Shown: positions 50,931 through 56,376 of the stretch, in pieces
How positions within the stretch are numbered: the stretch's first letter is position 1
Layout of the letters: every line of letters starts with the position of its first letter
NCBI GenBank assembly: GCA_003599865.1
Contig: QZKS01000041.1
Location: 1 to 56,376, forward strand
Reading direction: 5' to 3'
Origin: Desulfobacteraceae bacterium
Lineage (GTDB): Bacteria; Desulfobacterota; Desulfobacteria; Desulfobacterales; SURF-7
Length of the DNA stretch: 56,376 nt
The notes under the pieces: generated by a model
Seen by the model: only the letters and a program-made list of their open reading frames with translations
Database searches by the model: none
What the model was told of the DNA's origin: nothing
Made by a program: the position numbers and the translations under genes

Positions 50931-51763
50931 CAGTTCACCTCCTGGACTTCCAGAGAGTCGGAAACCAGTTCGCGCAGTTTGGTCTCCACATAATTTTTCA
51001 GGGTGATCTGTGATTTGCTGCATGTTGCGCAGGTTCCCCTCAGTTTTACGGTCACCTTGTCACCGTCCACATCGATCAGCTCGATATCCCCGCCGTCTTT
51101 TGCCAGGGCCGGCTGAATTTCGCGGGTAAGGGTTTCTTCGATCAATTTGATTTTCTGGATATTGGTTAACTCCTTTTTTTTCATTCTGGGCAGAATCTGA
51201 ATGCCGCCAATCTGCTGGTCGATAATGGCTTGAATGTTTTCATGGCATTTCCCGCATCCGCCGCCGGCCTTGACATAATCCGTCACTTCTTCAACGGTTT
51301 TCAGCCCGTTTTCGGTGACCGCCCGTTTGATTTCCAGATCGGTTACGCCAAAGCATTCACAGACGATTTCCCCTTCAATCTTTTTTTCCGACTCGCCCCG
51401 GTAATAAGTGATGGCTTTTTCCAGAGCATCCCTTCCCATGACCGAGCAGTGCATTTTTTCTTTGGGCAGGCCGCCGAGATAATCCGCAATATCCTCATTG
51501 GTAATCTTTTCCGCCTCTTCCAGGGTAATCCCCTTGAGCATTTCCGTCAGTGCGGATGAAGACGCAATGGCGCTGGCGCATCCAAAGGTCTGAAATTTGG
51601 CATCTGCAATCCGGCTTCGGTTCTCATCCAGCTTGAATGTCAGCTTGAGCGCGTCGCCGCAGGCCAGCGAACCGACCTCTCCAATACCATCCGGATCTTT
51701 GATCTCACCGACATTCCGCGGATTCAAAAAATGATCCTTTGTTTTTTCCGTATATTCCCACAT
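50930..51763 (-). CDS. nifU: Three-domain Fe-S scaffold protein NifU
   Basis: 277 residues. NifU builds iron-sulfur clusters from sulfur given by NifS. The N-terminal IscU-type domain has its three cysteines at C35 (ACGDA), C62 (FGCAS) and C106 (HCSVMG). The middle [2Fe-2S] ferredoxin-like domain has C135, C137 (CECFGV), C170 and C173 (GCGKC). The C-terminal Nfu domain has C245 and C248 (CATCSK). AGGAGG precedes the ATG. The full three-domain form is typical of diazotrophs and some anaerobes, where it can serve general cluster supply; no nif structural gene is in the window. Confidence 0.95.
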   Translation of the reverse strand: MWEYTEKTKDHFLNPRNVGEIKDPDGIGEVGSLACGDALKLTFKLDENRSRIADAKFQTFGCASAIASSSALTEMLKGITLEEAEKITNEDIADYLGGLPKEKMHCSVMGRDALEKAITYYRGESEKKIEGEIVCECFGVTDLEIKRAVTENGLKTVEEVTDYVKAGGGCGKCHENIQAIIDQQIGGIQILPRMKKKELTNIQKIKLIEETLTREIQPALAKDGGDIELIDVDGDKVTVKLRGTCATCSKSQITLKNYVETKLRELVSDSLEVQEVN

Positions 51764-51945
51764 AACAAAACCTCCTGAAAGAGTAGACCGATATTGATCG
51801 AACGGGATATGATATCCGGAACTTCCATTCCCGTTTCCGTTTTATTGTTTGTCTGGGCATATAATATAATACCAAAGCAGTATGTTACAATACATGAATA
51901 CGAAATAATTTGAAAAAGCCCGGCTTTCCGGAATCTCCAAATTGA

Positions 51946-51974
51946 TTGACAGGAGCGGATGCAAATCATAGATT
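51946..51974 (+). promoter_or_regulatory. Candidate promoter of the Memo-family gene
   Basis: TTGACA (51946-51951), 17-nt spacer, TAGATT (51969-51974). The -35 box is perfect, the -10 box matches four of six. It lies about 60 nt upstream of the start at 52039, in the divergent gap with nifU. Confidence 0.4.
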
Positions 51975-52038
51975 GGTGATATCTTATCCAAAAAAATATT
52001 CAATCCGGAGAGATCCGCAGATCATCGGGAGGTGCAGC

Positions 52039-52893
52039 ATGAAAATCAGGAAATCTGTTTTTTCCGGCAGCTGGTATCCGTCAAAGGCATCGGAATGTGA
52101 GGCCATGATCCGGCAATTCCTTTCCGGGGCAAAGGATCATCGGATACATCCGGCAGGGCAATATATCGGCGGGATTGTTCCCCATGCCGGTTGGTATTTT
52201 TCCGGACAAATCGCCTGCCAGGTGATGCACCACCTGCAAACAGAACAGCCGCCGGATATCATGGTTGTTTTCGGAATGCATCTGCACCATCGGGATTCCG
52301 GATACATCATGCCCACGGGAGCTTGGGAAACCCCTTTTGGAACCATCCCGGTTGCCGAAGATCTGGCACAGGAGATTGTTGATCATTTTTCCTTTGTGGT
52401 GGAAACGCCGGATGATTTTCACCAGGACAATACCATTGAGCTGCAGCTTCCGTTTGTGAAATATTTTTTTCCGGATGCAAAGATTGTAGCCATGGGAGTT
52501 CCACCCACGGATACGGCGGTCAAAATGGCTGACTTTATTGTGGAAGCGGCAAACCGTCTAGGGGTTTCCATCCGGGTGATCGGTTCAACGGATTTAACCC
52601 ATTACGGGCCGAATTATGGTTTTTCCCCCAAAGGGACCGGCGTCAAAGCCCTTGACTGGGTGACAAAGGTGAATGATCGGGGCGTGATCGACCAGATGCT
52701 GGCCATGAATCCGTCCGGCGTGATCCGGGAAGCCCGTGAAAACGGGAATGCATGCTGTGCAGGAGCGGCGGCCGCAGCCATAGCCGCAGGTAAAAAAATG
52801 GGAGCCCGGCAGGCCGTTGAGATCGATTATGCCACCAGTTATGACAAAAGTCCCGGAAGCAGTTTTGTGGGATACACAGGGATTGTCTTCTAA
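52039..52893 (+). CDS. Memo-family protein (AmmeMemoRadiSam system protein B-like)
   Basis: 284 residues starting MKIRKSVFSGSWYPSKASEC. The Memo fold is recognised from GGIVPHAGWYFSGQIACQVM, VFGMHLHHRDSGYIMP, TIELQLPFVKYFFPDA, GSTDLTHYGPNYGFSPKG and CCAGAAAAAIAAGKKMGA. His and Asp residues in these motifs line the putative active site of the family, whose biochemical role is unclear; in many anaerobes it occurs beside an AMMECR1 domain and a radical SAM protein, which are not next to it here. The ATG at 52039 has GGGAGG 6-7 nt upstream; a longer frame from 51946 lacks one. Confidence 0.85.
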   Translation: MKIRKSVFSGSWYPSKASECEAMIRQFLSGAKDHRIHPAGQYIGGIVPHAGWYFSGQIACQVMHHLQTEQPPDIMVVFGMHLHHRDSGYIMPTGAWETPFGTIPVAEDLAQEIVDHFSFVVETPDDFHQDNTIELQLPFVKYFFPDAKIVAMGVPPTDTAVKMADFIVEAANRLGVSIRVIGSTDLTHYGPNYGFSPKGTGVKALDWVTKVNDRGVIDQMLAMNPSGVIREARENGNACCAGAAAAAIAAGKKMGARQAVEIDYATSYDKSPGSSFVGYTGIVF

Positions 52894-54131
52894 GACGGAA
52901 GTTTTCTCAGGATCAGGCTTGCATTGGTTCCGCCAAAGCCGAACGAGTTGGTCATGGCGCAGGTGACCTCTTGTTTTCGGGCAATATTCGGCACATAGTC
53001 GAGATCACACCCTTCTGCCGGATGGTCAAGATTGATGGTCGGCGGAATGATTCCGTGTCTGATAGTCAGGGCGGTGAAAACCGTTTCCACGCCGCCCGCA
53101 CCCCCGATCAAATGTCCTGTCATGGATTTTGTCGAAGAAATGGGAATGGACGCGGCTTTTTCTTTGAAAACCGTTTTAATGGCCATGGTTTCACAGATAT
53201 CGTTCATAGGGGTTCCGGTTCCATGGGCATTGATATAGTCAATGCTTTCCGGCGGAATAAGGCCGTCATTTAGAGCAGCCTGCATGCACCTGGCAGCACC
53301 GTCACCACCCGGAGCAGGTGCCGTTATGTGATATGCATCTCCGCTCATTCCGAATCCGGCGACCTCCGCATAAATGGAAGCACCTCTTTCCAGGGCATGA
53401 TCCAGGGATTCCAGAATCAGGATACCGCATCCTTCACCCAGAACAAATCCGTCCCTGTCCCGGTCAAAGGGTCTGGAGGCTTTTTCCGGTTCATCATTCC
53501 GGACGGAAAGGGCTTTCATGGCATTAAAGCCGGCAACGCTTGTAGGGGTGATAATGGATTCCACACCGCCCGTGATCATGACATCCGCATACCCTTTTTT
53601 GATGAAGTTTGCGGCTTCCCCCACAGCATGGGTTCCGGCCGCGCATGCTGTCGAAACCGAGGCGTTCGGGCCTTTGGCGCCTACATGAATGGAAATCTGA
53701 CCAGCAGCCATATTGGTGATCATCATGGGGACAAAAAAGGGACTTACCCGTCTGGGGCCGCGGTCCCGGATCAGCGCAATGTTTCTTTCCAGGCTGGCCA
53801 GTCCGCCCATGGCGCACCCCATCAACACGCCGACCCGTTCCGCATTGGAGGGATTGATGGTCAGGCCGGCATCTTTCATGGCCATCTGGGCTGCAGCAAC
53901 GGAATAGGCGATATGGGGTTCTGTCCGATTGGCTTCTTTTTTGGGAAGAAAATCAGCCGCATCAAAATTTTTTACTTCACCGGCAATCCGTGTGAGAAAA
54001 TCCGTAGAATCAAATCTGGTGATTTGTCCGATTCCGGATTTTCCGTTGCATACGGCATTCCAGGATTCATCTGTCCCGATACCGACGGGCGTGACCAGTC
54101 CGACACCTGTAATAACAACCCTTGTATTCAA
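52890..54131 (-). CDS. fabF: 3-oxoacyl-[acyl-carrier-protein] synthase II
   Basis: 413 residues. FabF condenses malonyl-ACP with acyl-ACP in fatty-acid elongation. Signatures: VVITGVGLVTPVG, the catalytic VSTACAAGTHAVGEA (Cys), YINAHGTGTPMNDICE and SSTKSMTGHLIGGAG (the two His). The start is a TTG at 54131 (MNTRVVITGVG), with GGGAGG 4 nt upstream; no ATG is in a suitable place. It overlaps the Memo-family gene by 4 nt at the 3' end (convergent). It follows acpP after 88 nt, the usual order. Confidence 0.95.
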   Translation of the reverse strand: MNTRVVITGVGLVTPVGIGTDESWNAVCNGKSGIGQITRFDSTDFLTRIAGEVKNFDAADFLPKKEANRTEPHIAYSVAAAQMAMKDAGLTINPSNAERVGVLMGCAMGGLASLERNIALIRDRGPRRVSPFFVPMMITNMAAGQISIHVGAKGPNASVSTACAAGTHAVGEAANFIKKGYADVMITGGVESIITPTSVAGFNAMKALSVRNDEPEKASRPFDRDRDGFVLGEGCGILILESLDHALERGASIYAEVAGFGMSGDAYHITAPAPGGDGAARCMQAALNDGLIPPESIDYINAHGTGTPMNDICETMAIKTVFKEKAASIPISSTKSMTGHLIGGAGGVETVFTALTIRHGIIPPTINLDHPAEGCDLDYVPNIARKQEVTCAMTNSFGFGGTNASLILRKLPS

Positions 54132-54219
54132 ACAACCTCCCTCCGGATCGGAAGAATGGATTCATATGCAGAACCGGTTGCCGGTAAATCATGTACCGGC
54201 TGTCTTATCCATGCCTGGA

Positions 54220-54450
54220 TCAGGAATTTGCTTTGATATAATCAATGGCGTTTTGGACGGTGATGAGTTTTTCAGCTTCTTCATCCGATATCTCGATATC
54301 AAACTCTTCTTCCATTGTCATCACGAGTTCCACCAGATCCAGTGAGTCTGCGCCGAGGTCATCCACCAGGGAGGCCTTGGGTACGACTTCATTTATATCA
54401 ACATCCAGTTTTTCGGAAATAATTTTGATGATTTTATCTTCAACCGACAT
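54220..54450 (-). CDS. acpP: Acyl carrier protein
   Basis: 76 residues. ACP carries the growing fatty acyl chain on a phosphopantetheine arm. The attachment motif [12 protein letters not shown] places the serine at position 36, as in well-studied ACPs, and the protein is acidic throughout. GGAGA precedes the ATG by about 7 nt. It lies between rpmF and fabF. The plsX, fabH, fabD and fabG genes that often stand between rpmF and acpP are missing here. Confidence 0.97.
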   Translation of the reverse strand: MSVEDKIIKIISEKLDVDINEVVPKASLVDDLGADSLDLVELVMTMEEEFDIEISDEEAEKLITVQNAIDYIKANS

Positions 54451-54580
54451 AAAAGTGAGTCTCCTTTAAATGTGAACATTCCACTGATCGCACGAATGGC
54501 CTCTTTTGCTCTTCCGCGGTGCAAGGCTATACTGTCAAGAGAAATGCGGCGTTTTTATCGTAATGGCTGTCTTTTCAGGA

Positions 54581-54763
54581 TCATTCATCATCAACGTCAA
54601 TGGCGGTTCGACCCTTGTAGTCTCCACAGGCTGCACATGCGTGATGGGGCATTTTGGTCTCACCGCACTGTGGACAGGTTGACAGACCCGGTGCTTCTGT
54701 TTTCTGATGGGTTCTTCTCTTGTCTCGTTTTGATTTCGAGGTTCTACGCTTTGGTAGAGGCAT
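54581..54763 (-). CDS. rpmF: 50S ribosomal protein L32
   Basis: 60 residues. The N-terminus MPLPKRRTSKSKRDKRRTHQ is the conserved basic L32 start, and C30, C33, C43 and C46 (CPQC and CAAC) form a zinc ribbon. The length is normal. GGAGA precedes the ATG. No yceD (DUF177) gene precedes it in the window: the upstream gap to gltX (about 215 nt) is empty. Confidence 0.96.
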   Translation of the reverse strand: MPLPKRRTSKSKRDKRRTHQKTEAPGLSTCPQCGETKMPHHACAACGDYKGRTAIDVDDE

Positions 54764-54978
54764 GGCCGATCTCCTAACTGATATAATTAAATAATAAACC
54801 TTAAAGGTGTCACAAATTTATAAACCCCTTCTATTAATTGATATGGTGACTGTTGTCAAGAATTATTCACGGATATTTGCGCTGAACTATTGTGATCCAG
54901 GGTTGGTTGTGGTAAACGGAACCGGTTACAATGTCGTACCCGGATTGCTTTGATCAAAAAATCGAAAGGTGAATGAAT

Positions 54979-56376
54979 ATGGAAACCATCATTACCCGTT
55001 TTCCGCCGAGTCCCACAGGGTATCTTCATGTCGGAGGAGCGCGGACAGCGTTGTTCAACTGGCTGTATGCCCGCAATCAAAAAGGGAAATTTGTGCTGCG
55101 GATTGAAGATACCGATACGGTGCGATCCACACAGGAATCCGTTGACGCCATATTTGAAGCATTGGAATGGCTGGGCATTGACTGGGATGAAGGGCCCTAT
55201 TTCCAGTCCAGGCGCTTTGACCTGTACCGGGAGTATATTCAGAAATTGGTACAATCCGGGCATGCCTATTACTGCACCTGTTCTCCGGAACGGATCGAGG
55301 AAATGAGAAAACAGGCCATGGCTTCCGGAGGGAAACCCAAATATGACGGAACCTGCCGGGAAAAAGGCCTTTCGGCAGCCGACAATGCGGTGATCCGTTT
55401 TAAGGCGCCTCTTTCCGGGACCACGGTTTTGCAGGATATCATCAAGAAAAACATTGTGTTCCAGAATTCGGAACTGGATGATTTTATTATCCAGCGAAGC
55501 GACGGGACGCCGACCTATAATCTGGCAGTGGTGGTGGATGACATCACCATGAACATCAATACCATTATCCGGGGCGATGATCATGTCAACAACACCCCGA
55601 AACAGATTCAGCTGTATGAGGCATTCGGGGCAGCGCTTCCGGTTTTCGGTCATGTTCCCATGGTTCTCGGGAAAGACAAAACCCGGCTCAGCAAGCGGCA
55701 TGGCGCCATGTCCGTAACCGAATACCGGGATATGGGATATCTGCCGGATGCGCTTTTGAATTATCTGGTCCGGCTGGGATGGTCGTTCGGGGATCAGGAA
55801 TTTTTTACACGGGATGAGCTCATTGAAAAATTCAACCTGACGAATATCGGGCGTTCCGCCGGGGTATTTGACCAGGATAAGCTTCAATCCCTGAATGCGG
55901 ACCATATCAAGGTGACGCCGCCCATGGAACTTGCAAAGTATCTCCTGCCGTTTCTGGTTAAAAAAGGATATGCGGCTGAAAAAAATCAGTATCTGGAGAG
56001 CGTGATCCGGACATTGAACACCCGGAGCAAAACCCTGGTGGAGATGGCGGACAGTGCCGATTTTTATTATCAGGATGATGTTTCATATGATGAAGCGGCA
56101 GCCAAAAAATTTTTGAATTCTTCTGCCCTGCCGTCACTGGAAAGCCTGGTTACCGAACTGGGAAAATTGACCGGTTTTTCGGAAAAAGATCTGGAAGCGG
56201 CGTTTACGGCGGTCATGGAAACCACCGGCCTGAAACTGGGAAAGATCGCCCAGCCGGTGAGGGTGGCCCTGACCGGGAAGACCGTGAGCCCGGGAATTTT
56301 TGAAATCATTGAGGTTCTCGGCAGGCAGCGGGTGATTTCACGCTTGCAAAGGGCCGTCGAATATATTAAATCAACA
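54979..56376 (+). CDS. gltX: Glutamyl-tRNA synthetase, 3' end just outside the window
   Basis: An open frame of 466 codons runs to the window edge without a stop. Family size is about 460-500, so it is close to complete. GltX charges tRNA-Glu (and in some bacteria tRNA-Gln). The class I signature near residue 10 reads PPSPTGYLHVGGARTALFNW (the HIGH-type motif), RIEDTDTVRST follows, and the second signature reads KTRLSKRHGAM near residue 240. The anticodon-binding helical domain follows. The ATG at 54979 has AAAGGTG 7 nt upstream; the ATG at 54973 is too close to it. It is divergent from rpmF. Confidence 0.96.
   Translation, partial: METIITRFPPSPTGYLHVGGARTALFNWLYARNQKGKFVLRIEDTDTVRSTQESVDAIFEALEWLGIDWDEGPYFQSRRFDLYREYIQKLVQSGHAYYCTCSPERIEEMRKQAMASGGKPKYDGTCREKGLSAADNAVIRFKAPLSGTTVLQDIIKKNIVFQNSELDDFIIQRSDGTPTYNLAVVVDDITMNINTIIRGDDHVNNTPKQIQLYEAFGAALPVFGHVPMVLGKDKTRLSKRHGAMSVTEYRDMGYLPDALLNYLVRLGWSFGDQEFFTRDELIEKFNLTNIGRSAGVFDQDKLQSLNADHIKVTPPMELAKYLLPFLVKKGYAAEKNQYLESVIRTLNTRSKTLVEMADSADFYYQDDVSYDEAAAKKFLNSSALPSLESLVTELGKLTGFSEKDLEAAFTAVMETTGLKLGKIAQPVRVALTGKTVSPGIFEIIEVLGRQRVISRLQRAVEYIKST

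Noticed and set aside
53328-54236. A 302-codon rightward frame opposite fabF
   Set aside because: Antisense to fabF; no ribosome-binding site or family resemblance.
54856-55905. A 349-codon leftward frame opposite gltX
   Set aside because: The rightward frame is an evident glutamyl-tRNA synthetase that is open at the window edge. The leftward frame is its shadow.
1-56376. CRISPR array, tRNA, rRNA or insertion sequence
   Set aside because: No regularly spaced direct repeats, no cloverleaf with a TTCRA loop, no rRNA-like stretch and no transposase-like frame were found.

Overview
The window looks like the chromosome of an anaerobic Gram-negative bacterium of the Desulfobacterota (former Deltaproteobacteria), most like a Desulfobacterales member. 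The grounds are the gene content: lpxC (outer membrane), an NtrY/NtrX-type pair beside rsmD and coaD, a methylmalonyl-CoA pathway built on a biotin transcarboxylase or decarboxylase, three-domain NifU with NifS, multiheme c-type cytochromes and a VPxPSA-type C-terminal sorting signal. No sulfate-reduction gene and no rRNA or tRNA gene was seen, so the assignment is an inference.

Layout. Positions 1-2750 are AT-rich and hold small, leftward, phage- or plasmid-like genes (ribbon-helix-helix protein, three unknowns, and a possible replication initiator that runs off the left edge behind a 64-nt folded DNA element); this is probably the end of an integrated element. From 3124 to 16415 lie mostly rightward housekeeping genes: lpxC, a DUF4390-like protein, ntrYX-like, rsmD-coaD, a LysR regulator and nhaA; a leftward pair (dus and a small conserved protein); then mltA, a tatA/B-type gene, tatC and trmL. 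From 16416 to 27423 are glgP, an exported lamin-tail-like protein, and a proteostasis group (clpB, hsp20, lon) with an MFS transporter.

From 27817 to 30624 a three-gene operon encodes an octaheme lipoprotein, a membrane-anchored triheme cytochrome and a cytochrome b, together a likely quinol-to-extracytoplasmic electron conduit. From 30907 to 35458 lies the most unusual part: two convergent operons, TetR1 > multi-pass membrane protein > methyltransferase, and TetR2 > radical SAM protein. Each is headed by a paralogous TetR repressor, and each start is preceded by a 41-bp inverted repeat with the same half-site and the same 11-bp spacer. The sequence therefore predicts one regulon whose product is unknown.

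From 35731 to 46134 is the methylmalonyl-CoA pathway: a third TetR, one-chain methylmalonyl-CoA mutase, its MeaB chaperone, the carboxyltransferase, a small accessory subunit, a 5S-type carboxyltransferase fused to a biotin carrier, and succinyl-CoA synthetase (sucCD). Together these interconvert propionyl-CoA/methylmalonyl-CoA, succinyl-CoA and succinate with pyruvate or oxaloacetate as partner. hypAB (nickel insertion) follow. The right end carries serA with a PstS-like small protein, nifUS, a Memo-family protein, rpmF-acpP-fabF, and gltX, which is open at the right edge and probably almost complete.
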